A program made the translations under genes and the position numbers. A stretch of DNA of 64,000 nt from Thermoanaerobaculia bacterium (lineage in GTDB: Bacteria; Acidobacteriota; Thermoanaerobaculia; Multivoradales; J023), in assembly GCA_030431255.1 (NCBI GenBank), contig JAUIJL010000008.1, forward strand, positions 248,001 to 312,000, read 5' to 3'. The notes under the pieces were generated by a model. That model saw nothing but the letters and a program-made list of their open reading frames with translations. It searched no databases and had not been told where the DNA came from. Below are positions 50,942 to 59,345 of this stretch, one piece after another (position 1 is the first letter of the stretch; each line of letters begins with the position of its first letter).

Positions 50942-51862
50942 TCAAGTGCTGGTCCAAGTAAAGGTATTGATTCTCAGCTCGTCGCGCACGATCGTCAGCT
51001 TTTGTTTGCTACGGAAAAAACCACTACTTTTCTTTTTCCGATAGATGACGATGATTTCTTTGATCACGTTTTGGGCACAACGATCCCCGAAGAGCCGTTG
51101 GACCTTTTCACCGTTCTCCACCACGAAATAGTCATGGGTGGCCAAGGCCGGAATTCCCTGTTGGAAGGAGGTTTCGATGACGATGCCGTTCTCGGGTCGC
51201 TCGGCTCGGGTCGCGGCGGCGAAGACCTCGCCGTCGGCGACCTCGAAATCCCCGTCGTCGAGCTCGGTGACGGTCGGGAAATGGACTCCGAGATCCAGGG
51301 AGACCAAAGGACCGACCGCCGGACCGGACTGGCCCTGTGGAGCTGCCGGAGTTACTAGAGAACGGATCAGATCGGAGATCTCCTGATCGCCGGGCAGATC
51401 CGGCCACAGGGAGTCGTCGATTTCCACCGGAGGACCGACTGGACGGTTCTCGGCGTCGAAGTCCTGAACCAACCCTTGGGCCACGAAGAGGTGTTGACGA
51501 ATCTCCAGATAAAACTTGCGGGTTTTGCTCTTGCTGAGATTCACAAAGCCGAAATTCAGACTTTCCGACTCATAGGTTTCGAGGCTGTGGATTTTCTGGA
51601 CATCACGGGTGTGCACCCGATTGGAGAATCGTCGCCAACCGCCGTTCTCGAGCGGCACGATGTGGCTGATCAACGCGCTGCCTTCCAGCTGCTGGCGGAT
51701 CAACATCATCAGGAAATCCCAGGTCGCGTTGGGATCTGGGTTGCGGATTTTGACGCACCTTAGGTCCTCGTTCGAGGAGGGCTCCGGGCAAAGGAAGGTG
51801 CGTCGTGGGTCGGCGGTGCTCACGACATCTAAACAGGGGGCGAACGATGCAATTTCAGTCAT
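50942..51862 (-). CDS. Protein of unknown function, first gene of a pair
   Basis: 306 residues; ATG 51862 follows GAAGGAG at 5 nt. No signal peptide and no membrane helix. The sequence is mixed alpha/beta with a basic, aromatic C-terminus (EIIVIYRKKKSSGFFRSKQK). I recognise no family. It is followed after 17 bp by the exported Cys-rich protein at 50097-50924. It shares an overall style (mid-size, no export signal, beta-rich end) with the products of 51997-52956 and 53132-53761. Confidence 0.7.
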   Translation of the reverse strand: MTEIASFAPCLDVVSTADPRRTFLCPEPSSNEDLRCVKIRNPDPNATWDFLMMLIRQQLEGSALISHIVPLENGGWRRFSNRVHTRDVQKIHSLETYESESLNFGFVNLSKSKTRKFYLEIRQHLFVAQGLVQDFDAENRPVGPPVEIDDSLWPDLPGDQEISDLIRSLVTPAAPQGQSGPAVGPLVSLDLGVHFPTVTELDDGDFEVADGEVFAAATRAERPENGIVIETSFQQGIPALATHDYFVVENGEKVQRLFGDRCAQNVIKEIIVIYRKKKSSGFFRSKQKLTIVRDELRINTFTWTST

Positions 51863-51952
51863 AGCAGCTCCTTCTCCGCTGGAAATCCAATACTCTGGAG
51901 CCCAGTGGCCAGGTAGTTGTGGAGGCCTGGAAGTGATGAGGCTGGGAAAGGT

Positions 51953-51972
51953 GGGCGCCCCTTTGGACGCCC
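51953..51972 (-). terminator. Possible terminator after the 51997 gene
   Basis: Short stem GGGCG-CC / GG-CGCCC (leftwards GGGCGTCC, AAA, GGGGCGCCC), 25 bp after the stop at 51997, followed by ACCTTTCCC. The T-run is weak. Confidence 0.35.
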
Positions 51973-51996
51973 TGGGTATCCGACCCGCAGGTGCCG

Positions 51997-52956
51997 TCAG
52001 CCTCCGGCCGGCGGTACGCGGTGGATACTGGTGATGAGCTTGCCGATCTTCTCCTGGACCCGGAGCTCCGCTTCGATGCGTAAGCGGGCATAGCTTTTGG
52101 TGAAACCGGCATTGAAGCCGAAGCTCGAGCCATTGGAGCCGGTGAGCACCTGGCCCTTGCTGTGGACCTTGTCCCCCGGCGCCGGTCCGCTGGAGACCTG
52201 GCCCGTGGGCGAGTCCAAACCGAGGGTCAAGCCGGCGGCAAAAGATGACGATTTCAAGGTCTGCTCCACGGTCACCTTGCGAAAGAACTCGAGCTCGATC
52301 AATTCCGCCGTGCGGGAGATGACCAAGGACGGGAGCTGGTCTTTGTCGTAAAAGACGTTGAAGTACGACTGCAAAATCGGCCGACCCTCACGGTTGACCA
52401 CGAAGATGGTTTCTCGCAGCGGGCGAGCCTTCTGCTCGTCTAAATAGGTGCCGTCGATCAGCGATCCCGGTTTGATCTTGACCCCGTTGTCACCGAAAAT
52501 GTTTTTCAAGGTTTCCTGCACCAATTTTTCGGAATTCATGCGTTTGAAAACATCTGATTCCGTCGGTGATTGGATCGCCTCCGGGTCGGTTTCATCGGGT
52601 CGTTCTTCTTTCGGGTCCTTAGCCACCTCTTCTTGCACCGCCTTGAGAACATCCTCGGGGCCGGCCAGGGTGCCCGGCCCTTCCTCGCCCGCCGCGAAGC
52701 CGGGTTTCAAATGGTTCAGGGGCAGGCCCTCAACGGCCAGCTCTCGAATGCGGTCCGGGGTCAGCAGCAGCGAGCCGATCACCGGCCCTTCCGGATGCTC
52801 ATAGAAGAACGTGTGGGCGAAGCTCAGGTCCGGGCCGAAGGGCAAGATGCTCATATATCCGTCGCGACGGCAACGCAGCTGGGTTCGGCTGCCCGCCGGC
52901 AAGGAGCTGAGGGTGGCGAAGGTTTCGAGGCTGTCTTGAATCATGGTCGTGGTCAT
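51997..52956 (-). CDS. Protein of unknown function in the FHA/sigma54-linked cluster
   Basis: 319 residues from ATG 52956 (AAAGGA at 6 nt); the longer frame begins inside the three-hairpin repeat and is not credible. No signal peptide. The N-terminal half is followed by an acidic linker (EEVAKDPKEERPDETDPEAI) and a C-terminal beta-rich half with Ser/Gly stretches (SSSFAAGLTLGLDSPTGQ, GSNGSSFGFNAGFTKSYAR). The alternating pattern could suit an outer-membrane or pore-like beta structure, but nothing supports this further. It lies downstream of the 53132 gene, separated by the repeat element with its terminator-like hairpin. Confidence 0.7.
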   Translation of the reverse strand: MTTTMIQDSLETFATLSSLPAGSRTQLRCRRDGYMSILPFGPDLSFAHTFFYEHPEGPVIGSLLLTPDRIRELAVEGLPLNHLKPGFAAGEEGPGTLAGPEDVLKAVQEEVAKDPKEERPDETDPEAIQSPTESDVFKRMNSEKLVQETLKNIFGDNGVKIKPGSLIDGTYLDEQKARPLRETIFVVNREGRPILQSYFNVFYDKDQLPSLVISRTAELIELEFFRKVTVEQTLKSSSFAAGLTLGLDSPTGQVSSGPAPGDKVHSKGQVLTGSNGSSFGFNAGFTKSYARLRIEAELRVQEKIGKLITSIHRVPPAGG

Positions 52957-53007
52957 GGGAAATCCTTTGAAATTCGATAATTTGGTGGACGATCGGTAGA
53001 TGGCTGA

Positions 53008-53127
53008 CCCCGGGCTGGGGAAAACAACCGCTTCGCGGTAGCGGATGACCAGCGGATCACCCATTGGAGGAGCGGTACGCCGAAGGCGTTCCTGCCGTTA
53101 GCCTGGGGTTGCGGAGCTACCCCAGGG
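53008..53127 (-). repeat. Three-hairpin 3'-end element, copy 2
   Basis: Leftwards from 53127, 5 nt after the stop at 53132: CCTGGGGT-agctccgca-ACCCCAGG, CTAA, GGAACGCC-TTC-GGCGTACC, TCCAATGGGTGATCCGC, then ACCGC-GAA-GCGGT-TGTTTTCC, which is a plausible intrinsic terminator, ending CCCAGCCCGGGG. Confidence 0.88.
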
Positions 53128-53131
53128 TCCT

Positions 53132-53761
53132 TCAGTCGGCTTGGCCGTCTTTCGGGCGCATGGAGCAGATCAGACCCTCGGCCGAGCCTTTGCCCAAGAC
53201 GTTGCGCAAGCCGGCCACCCCCATCTCCTTGGCTTCCTCGCGGGAGAAGAAGGCGTTATTTGCGGTACCGGGCTCGATGGTCTCGCGCGGAATGCCGGCT
53301 GTCTGCCACTCCACCACCAGAGTCGACTTTGGATGGCTGACCAAGGCGAAGGTGTCCGGACCCTTGAACGAGAGGTCGTCCCGGGCTCCGATCGACGGCA
53401 CGTTCCAACCGCTGTCGAGGTCGTGTTGCACCACGAAACCCTCGGCGATGCCACCTTCGGGGGCCTCGAATACGAGGGTTTGACGGCGGGTCGGGTCCAG
53501 TCTCAGGGTCAGCATGTCGCGGGCTTTGAGATCCGCTTGCAAGCGATCCAAACGCACGATCATGGGAGTGTCGGTCCTATTGGTGAGGGTGACTTTCTCC
53601 GAGCCGCCGACGGTCAGGCCTTGTTGCCGGGGAAAGCTCCAAGTGGTGATGGCGGGCGCGGCGGCGGCTTGAACGTCGATTTGGGTATCGTCTTGAGCGT
53701 CGCTCTGGGCGTCGACTGCGGAGGCGTAGGACTGCTGGGATTGAGCTTGGGTTTGGGGCAT
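53132..53761 (-). CDS. Protein of unknown function behind a sigma54-type promoter
   Basis: 209 residues; ATG 53761 follows GAGGAA at 7 nt. The first 40 residues are rich in Gln, Ala, Ser and Asp (MPQTQAQSQQSYASAVDAQ, AQDDTQIDVQAAAA), likely disordered. The rest looks beta-rich (TVGGSEKVTLTNRTDTPMIV, RRQTLVFEAPEGGIAEGFVV). No export signal or known domain. It begins 120 bp after a near-perfect -24/-12 promoter, next to the FHA/sigma54 activator gene, so it is the prime candidate for control by that activator. It ends at the three-hairpin element. Confidence 0.72.
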   Translation of the reverse strand: MPQTQAQSQQSYASAVDAQSDAQDDTQIDVQAAAAPAITTWSFPRQQGLTVGGSEKVTLTNRTDTPMIVRLDRLQADLKARDMLTLRLDPTRRQTLVFEAPEGGIAEGFVVQHDLDSGWNVPSIGARDDLSFKGPDTFALVSHPKSTLVVEWQTAGIPRETIEPGTANNAFFSREEAKEMGVAGLRNVLGKGSAEGLICSMRPKDGQAD

Positions 53762-53880
53762 GACTGTATTCCTCATGTTGTGTTGGAGGCCCACTAGACG
53801 TGCTGCGTCCGCGGACGTTGTAGGGCGCGCTGGAGCGGCTCGGGCTGAGCCGTCCAGGATTGACATGGGGAGTCCTAATC

Positions 53881-53896
53881 GCAGGAAGCGTGCCAA
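53881..53896 (-). promoter_or_regulatory. Sigma54-type -24/-12 promoter
   Basis: Leftwards TTGGCACGCTTCCTGC: the -24 element TTGGCACG is a full match and GG to GC spacing is the required 10 nt; the -12 element is CTGC instead of TTGC. It lies 116 bp after the stop of the FHA activator and reads into the 53132-53761 gene. Confidence 0.82.
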
Positions 53897-54011
53897 GCCT
53901 AAATCGGGTCCAAGCTCGGGGAAAAGGCGGAGAAATCTGCGACGGCCGATGTTTCGGCCGTATCCGAAAGGGGTGGGTCTATCCAAAAGGATAGGATTTC
54001 AGAGAGGGGGA

Positions 54012-55445
54012 TCAGCTTCTGCGGGAGTCGTCCAGGCGATCTCGCAGACCGAGGTTGGTGATCAATCGATGCAGGTAGTTCGGCGATAGGTCCAGGGCGC
54101 GGGCGGCGCTGGACACATTGCCATGGGCGTCGGCCAGGGCCTGGGCCACGATCTTTCGCTTCGCCTCGTTGATGGTGCCGTGATAATCCCCGTCCGTCGG
54201 CGGGTCCGGGCGGCATTCCAGAATACCTTCGGGCAGATCCTCGGGTTGAAGGATATTGCCCTGGGCCAAGACCACCGCCCGTTCCACCGCATTCGACAGC
54301 TCGCGCACATTGCCGGGCCAATCGTAGGCGCTGAGGGCGGAGCGGGCCTCCGGGGAAAAGGCCATGGGGGGACGCTGCAGATTTCTGGCGTGAAAATGCA
54401 GGAAATGACCCGCCAAGAGCGGAATGTCCGCCCGCCGTTGACGCAGGGGCGGCACGGTCAAGCGGATGACGTCCAAGCGGTAGTAGAGGTCGTCGCGGAA
54501 ACGCCGTGCCGCGACCTCTTTGGCCAGATCCCGATTGGTGGCCGCCAGCACCCGGACGTCGACTTTGACCGTCTTGCGGCCGCCGAGCCGCTCGATTTCC
54601 CGCTCTTGGAGCGCCCGCAGGAGCTTGGCCTGCAAAGCCAGCGGGATCTCCCCCACCTCGTCGAGAAAGAGGGTGCCGCCGTGGGCGCGCTCGAATTGCC
54701 CGATCCGCTGCTGAAGAGCACCGGTAAAGGCCCCCTTCTCGTGGCCGAAGAGCTCGCTTTCCAAGAGATTCTCCGACAGGGTCGCACAATTCACAGCCAC
54801 GAACGACTGGTCGGACCGCGGTCCCGCGGCGTGGATCACCCGGGCCACCAACTCCTTGCCGCATCCGCTTTCGCCGTCGATCAACACCGTCGAGCTCACC
54901 GGTGCCACCCGTTCCACCATGGAACGGAGCTCTTGCATGGCCTGGGTCTCCCCCACCAATCTTTCCACCGCCGTGCCGACCGGCATGGAGCTTGCTTTGG
55001 AATCGAGAGCATCGGCCGACGCTCGGGTATCCGGATCCGGACCCTGGTCGTCGGCGGGACGAGCCGTGACCGGCAGCACGGGCCTGGGTTTGCCGTAGGC
55101 GGTGCTGGCCTCTTCGAGGTCGAGGGACGAGCTCACCCGCCGGCTTTCGGGGGTTAGATTCGGATCCTGATAAAGAAAGAGACTCTCGCCGACGTTGATC
55201 AAATCCCCGTGCCGCAAGAGCCGAGATTTGACCGCCTGCTCGTTGACGAACGTGCCGAAGAGGGATCCCACGTCTTGCAGACGGAATCCGTTGGGCTCGG
55301 AGCTCAACGTGCAATGGTGTCGGGAGACGGAAAGCTGTGAGATGGCCAGCCCGTTGGAAGGATGGCGCCCCACGGAGAGGGAATCCTTCAAATCGAAGGT
55401 CTGCCCCTGGAGGGGACCGGCGAGGCAAATCAACTGGTAACCCAT
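54012..55445 (-). CDS. FHA-domain sigma54-dependent transcription activator
   Basis: 477 residues; ATG 55445 with GAAGG upstream. N-terminal FHA domain (1-95: [38 protein letters not shown]). A short linker leads to AAA+ with Walker A GESGCGKE, an intact sigma54-contact loop GAFTGA, Walker [12 protein letters not shown] and [13 protein letters not shown] Fis-type helix-turn-helix ends it ([20 protein letters not shown]). FHA-type activators respond to threonine phosphorylation, commonly by nearby Hanks-type kinases; one lies at 56528-59320. Sigma54-like promoters lie on both sides (53896 leftwards, 55508 rightwards), the likely targets. Confidence 0.95.
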   Translation of the reverse strand: MGYQLICLAGPLQGQTFDLKDSLSVGRHPSNGLAISQLSVSRHHCTLSSEPNGFRLQDVGSLFGTFVNEQAVKSRLLRHGDLINVGESLFLYQDPNLTPESRRVSSSLDLEEASTAYGKPRPVLPVTARPADDQGPDPDTRASADALDSKASSMPVGTAVERLVGETQAMQELRSMVERVAPVSSTVLIDGESGCGKELVARVIHAAGPRSDQSFVAVNCATLSENLLESELFGHEKGAFTGALQQRIGQFERAHGGTLFLDEVGEIPLALQAKLLRALQEREIERLGGRKTVKVDVRVLAATNRDLAKEVAARRFRDDLYYRLDVIRLTVPPLRQRRADIPLLAGHFLHFHARNLQRPPMAFSPEARSALSAYDWPGNVRELSNAVERAVVLAQGNILQPEDLPEGILECRPDPPTDGDYHGTINEAKRKIVAQALADAHGNVSSAARALDLSPNYLHRLITNLGLRDRLDDSRRS

Positions 55446-55507
55446 GGGCAGCCTTCTCCCGCTCTGTGACTCCTAGGCAGTGACTTCTCCCGCTCGTGGC
55501 GGTACCC

Positions 55508-55523
55508 GGGAACGTGTTTTGCG
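55508..55523 (+). promoter_or_regulatory. Possible sigma54-type promoter of the 55569 gene
   Basis: GGGAACGTGTTTTGCG: GG (55509-55510) to GC (55521-55522) with 10 nt between, TTGC intact; the -24 element matches less well (GGGAACG against TGGCACG). It is about 46 bp before the start codon, divergent from the activator gene. Confidence 0.5.
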
Positions 55524-55568
55524 ATCAGCTTACTCACCTATATTCTGCCATGCAGAAAGGAATCCACC

Positions 55569-56579
55569 ATGTCTTTGGAAGAAACCCAGTCTTTGGAAAA
55601 AACTCAGGCGCTAGACAAGACTCAGGCACCGACGAACATCCCGCGGCCGAGCGATCAGGTGCAGCCCACGGTCGAGGACCAGGCGGCGGGCTGGATCGAT
55701 ATCTGGGTGCTCCTACATGCGGAGACTTGCTCCCTGGAGGCCTCCGTGCCGGAGCTGCCCATCCCGGCGGGGCGGCCGATCCGATGGCGTTTCCGGCAGG
55801 TGCTCGCCGACGGATCCTTCGGTCCGTTGCCCAAGGGATGGACCCCCATGGTCGGGTTCACCAAGTCGTCGAAGAATCAGGCGGATTCTCCCTTCGGCCC
55901 GTTCGGCGGTTTGCTGCACGTGGCCGCGGATGGGAAAGGCACGGATGGGAAAGATGGAGTGTCGGTCGACATCGTCGGCGAATGGTCGCCGGGAGCGCTC
56001 GCCGACGATGCGCCCCGGCAATTTCATGGTTTCGCCATGATCCACCGCGGCATGGGCATGGAGAGCGACCGGGCCTTTTCGTGTTTAACGACTCCCCGCC
56101 TGACCCTCACCCTGGGGCCACCGGACGGCCTCCGATACCGGGCTTCACCGACCCCCGAGCAATTCCTGGTGGAGCTGTCGGTGAAGAGAGATCCCAAGGA
56201 CCCCCACCGCTTGAGCATCTCCCCCGAGACTCCGATCAAGGCGTTCACCAACACCATCGTTCGGTGGCAATTCGCCCCAGAGATCCGCAGCGGTTTTCCG
56301 TTGATCCTCTTCTACCATTCCGTGGAGCTGCCCAAAGGAGCTGCGGTCGTGTTGGGGGACAGAAACGAGCACTTCGAGCCCTGCCGAAAGGCACGCTTCA
56401 GCCCCAAAGGTGTGGAGATGTGGGATTTCAAGACCGAGCCGCGGAGCTGTTTTTACGAGGGGGCCATGTTGGGCCTGCGGGCTCTATCCCTGGAGCTGCT
56501 CTCCACCGGAGATCCCCAGCTGGACAATCAGGGCATTCCGTTCCCGCTGGCATCGGGCGACGGTGAGGAGGCCTGCTGA
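55569..56579 (+). CDS. Protein of unknown function with TQ-repeat N-terminus
   Basis: 336 residues; ATG 55569 with AAAGGA upstream. The N-terminus repeats a Thr-Gln motif (LEETQS, LEKTQA, LDKTQAPT), a pattern suited to phosphothreonine-FHA recognition, then is Pro-rich. Residues 40-330 have no known domain but contain many Pro/Gly-rich beta segments (PIPAGRPIRWRFRQVLADGS, PTPEQFLVELSVKRDPKDP). No signal peptide. It is divergent from the FHA activator, with a candidate sigma54 promoter, and overlaps the convergent kinase gene by 52 bp at the 3' end. I infer it may be a target or partner of the kinase/FHA pair. Confidence 0.7.
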   Translation: MSLEETQSLEKTQALDKTQAPTNIPRPSDQVQPTVEDQAAGWIDIWVLLHAETCSLEASVPELPIPAGRPIRWRFRQVLADGSFGPLPKGWTPMVGFTKSSKNQADSPFGPFGGLLHVAADGKGTDGKDGVSVDIVGEWSPGALADDAPRQFHGFAMIHRGMGMESDRAFSCLTTPRLTLTLGPPDGLRYRASPTPEQFLVELSVKRDPKDPHRLSISPETPIKAFTNTIVRWQFAPEIRSGFPLILFYHSVELPKGAAVVLGDRNEHFEPCRKARFSPKGVEMWDFKTEPRSCFYEGAMLGLRALSLELLSTGDPQLDNQGIPFPLASGDGEEAC

Positions 56580-59320
56580 GCCTCACCGTTCGCCTCGCCG
56601 AGAAGCGCTGGCCGTAGATCGTCGAAGGCCGGGATATGGAACCAACGGGCATCCATGCCCGAGCTGAGGGCATGTCTCGCCTTGATCAGCGCGCTCTTTC
56701 GCTCCCCCGCCAGGGCAAAGACCAATGCCGCTTGATAAGCCAGCTCACTGTCTTCGTCGGCGAATTCGAGGGTCGCTAGGGTTTCCTCGATAGCCCTTTC
56801 GAAGTCGCCCAAATGGGCCGAGCATTGGGCTCGGTTGAGGCGTTCCTGGGGGTTTAGGGCCTCGATGTTTTGCCGGTCGTCGAGGAGATCCAAGGCACGG
56901 CGAAAAGCCCGCTCGGCTTCTTCCTTGCGCCCCAGGGCTTGGAGGGAATCCCCCAAATTGAGCAAGGTCGTGGGATGGTCCGGCGACAGCTCGGCGGCTT
57001 GCTCATAGGCTTGAATGGCCTGCTCATAGTCACCGAGCAAGAAACGCACGATGCCGAGATTGTTCCAAAAGCTGCGATGGGGTTTCAGCTCCAACAGCCT
57101 CAAGGCGAGGCTCTCGGCTTCGCGCAGATTGCCGTGCAGGGTCTCCAGCTGCAGCAGCCCATTCAAACCCCAGGTGTTGTCCGGGCTACGTTCCAACAGC
57201 TGCCGAAAATGGTCTCGGGCCGAATCCACTTGTCCCGTGCGGGATTCGAGGCTGGCCAGCTGGTGCAAGTAGCGCCAGGAGGGACGCTGGGCCACCAAGC
57301 GACGCAGGATGGTGATCGCCTCCTCCGTGCGTCCGCGGGCTTGGGCCAGCAGCGCGCCGCTGAAGAGGGCCTCGGGCTCTCCAGGCGCGATTTGGTGGAC
57401 GGTCTCCAGCAGCGTTTCCGCCTCGTCCAGCCGCCCGGCGAGCAACGCCAGACGCAGACCGTGAATGGCGGGCCGAGGATCCCAATCGTAGCCCTCCCCC
57501 GCCAGACGGATATGGCGTCGGGCCGTTTCCAGATGTTGGGCTTGCCGGGTGTCGGAGAACAACGATTCCGACAGGTCCGCCACCAGCCAATGGGCGGAGC
57601 TGAGCCGGGGCGAGGTCGCCAACACCTCCTCCAGCTGTCGAATGGCTTCGGGAAACGGCAGATGTTGATGCCGCGCTCGGTGTTGAATCTCGAGAAATCG
57701 GCGATAGTCGTCGGCCGTGGCTTGGAGACGGGATCCTCCTCGATCGTCGTTGAGCCAAGACAAACCTCGGCCTTTTCGAAAACCGCGTTTCACCTCCGCG
57801 GCCACCACATGGGCGGTCTGCAGGGCGTCCTCCAATTGGGAGGAAATCGGAAGATTGCGGCTCCACAGCACGATTCCGTCGGGGATGCTCAATCGGCGAA
57901 GCTCGATGTGGGTGACCGCGCCCAGCTCGAAGAGCTTGGTCACCAGCACCTCGTCGGCGGCATGGGCCGAGGCGATTTCCAGCGGCGAGCCGCCGACTTC
58001 CCCCAGCTGGTCCGGTCCCAACGGTCCGGTCTGCTCAAGATCCACCAAAGCGCCGATGGCGGCGTCGAGGGCACCGGCCCCGAGGATCGCCAGCCGCCCC
58101 GCCGGATCCGGGGACACCACCTGCGGCGCCAACACCGCCACCCGACGGACGGTCGGGCTCGGTGCGGAAATCAACACCAGGACCGCGGCGGTCACCGCCA
58201 GGGTCAGGGCCAAAGCGACGAATCTGAAGCTGGTCTTGCCGGTCTTGCCGGCAGGTGGGTGGACCGCGCGACCGGCTTTCGTCGTGGAGGGGGTGGGCTG
58301 TGGAGCTTCCGGCAAGGTCGGTGTCGCGGAGCCCGTCGGCTCGGCGTATCCCGTGGGCAGATTTCCAAACCCAGTTTCGGTAGCGACGTCGGTAGGTACC
58401 GTCCGACCGAGCTCCGGGGAGGGCGTGTCGTCGCCGGCGACGAGACCGCTTTTCGAGTCGCTTTCAAGCAAGGCAAGCCGACGGCCGACGGATCCGGCGT
58501 CCGCGGGCCGCGAATCGGGATCCTTGGACGTCAGCTGATGGATCAGCTCGACCAGGGCCGCGGGCAGCGCGGGCCGCAGCGCGTCCACCGGCTCGGGCTC
58601 GACGGTGAGCAAGTTCGACAGGGTTTCGAGCGGGGTTTGACCGCGGAACGGAGACCGACCGCTGGCCATTTCGTAGAGCAGCACCCCCAAAGAGAAAAGA
58701 TCCGAGCGCGCGTCCAAGGCCTCACCCCGGGCCTGCTCAGGTGCCATCGAGCGTCCCGTGCCCAAGATCCAACCCGTGTGGGTCAAGGACTCCTCGGGCA
58801 CGAGGGGTGAAAGACCCGTGTCCGGCGAGCCCGGGGAGGCCCAGACCTTGGCCAGGCCGAAATCCAAGATCTTGGCGTGACCGTGGGCGGTGATCATGAC
58901 GTTCTCAGACTTGAGATCGCGGTGCAGGATCCCCTTCCGATGGGCTTCGGCAAGCGCCTCCGCCACCTCTCGCCCCAAAGAAAGCAACAAGTCGAGGGGC
59001 AGGGGGCCGTTCTGAAGCCGCTGAAAAACCGTTTCGCCCCGCACATATTCCAACACCAGGTGCACGCCGTCGTCCGTATCCAGCGCTTCGAAGATCCGCA
59101 CCACCGCGGGGTGGCTCAGCTGGGCCGTGGCAAGAGCTTCCCGCTCCAATCGAGCGTAGAGATCCCTCGACAACCCGGCGCGCAGGCGTTTGATCGCCAC
59201 CGGTCGATGGAGGCGCTCGTCCCGGGCCAGCAGCACATCCCCCATGCCCCCGCGACCGATTTGCTCCAAGATGCGATACCGGCCGATGTGCTCGGGCAGC
59301 AGCTGAGGGGTTGAGTCCAT
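56528..59320 (-). CDS. Transmembrane Ser/Thr protein kinase with TPR tail
   Basis: 930 residues from ATG 59320. Hanks kinase domain (12-285): EQIGRGGMGDVLLA, VAIKRL, HRDLKSENV, ILDFGLA and MAPEQARG. A Pro/Thr-rich linker (300-365) is followed by one membrane helix (FVALALTLAVTAAVLVLIS, about 370-388). An outer domain comes next (RRVAVLAPQVVSPDPAG), then TPR units (NNLGIVRFLLGDYEQAIQAY, LLNLGDSLQALGRKEEAER). It lacks PASTA repeats. The context with an FHA activator and the unknown genes to the left suggests it signals through phosphothreonine to that activator. Its last 52 bp overlap the convergent 55569 gene. Confidence 0.93.
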   Translation of the reverse strand: MDSTPQLLPEHIGRYRILEQIGRGGMGDVLLARDERLHRPVAIKRLRAGLSRDLYARLEREALATAQLSHPAVVRIFEALDTDDGVHLVLEYVRGETVFQRLQNGPLPLDLLLSLGREVAEALAEAHRKGILHRDLKSENVMITAHGHAKILDFGLAKVWASPGSPDTGLSPLVPEESLTHTGWILGTGRSMAPEQARGEALDARSDLFSLGVLLYEMASGRSPFRGQTPLETLSNLLTVEPEPVDALRPALPAALVELIHQLTSKDPDSRPADAGSVGRRLALLESDSKSGLVAGDDTPSPELGRTVPTDVATETGFGNLPTGYAEPTGSATPTLPEAPQPTPSTTKAGRAVHPPAGKTGKTSFRFVALALTLAVTAAVLVLISAPSPTVRRVAVLAPQVVSPDPAGRLAILGAGALDAAIGALVDLEQTGPLGPDQLGEVGGSPLEIASAHAADEVLVTKLFELGAVTHIELRRLSIPDGIVLWSRNLPISSQLEDALQTAHVVAAEVKRGFRKGRGLSWLNDDRGGSRLQATADDYRRFLEIQHRARHQHLPFPEAIRQLEEVLATSPRLSSAHWLVADLSESLFSDTRQAQHLETARRHIRLAGEGYDWDPRPAIHGLRLALLAGRLDEAETLLETVHQIAPGEPEALFSGALLAQARGRTEEAITILRRLVAQRPSWRYLHQLASLESRTGQVDSARDHFRQLLERSPDNTWGLNGLLQLETLHGNLREAESLALRLLELKPHRSFWNNLGIVRFLLGDYEQAIQAYEQAAELSPDHPTTLLNLGDSLQALGRKEEAERAFRRALDLLDDRQNIEALNPQERLNRAQCSAHLGDFERAIEETLATLEFADEDSELAYQAALVFALAGERKSALIKARHALSSGMDARWFHIPAFDDLRPALLGEANGEAQQASSPSPDASGNGMP

Positions 59321-59345
59321 CCAGGAATCTTAGCGGAGGCGGACG

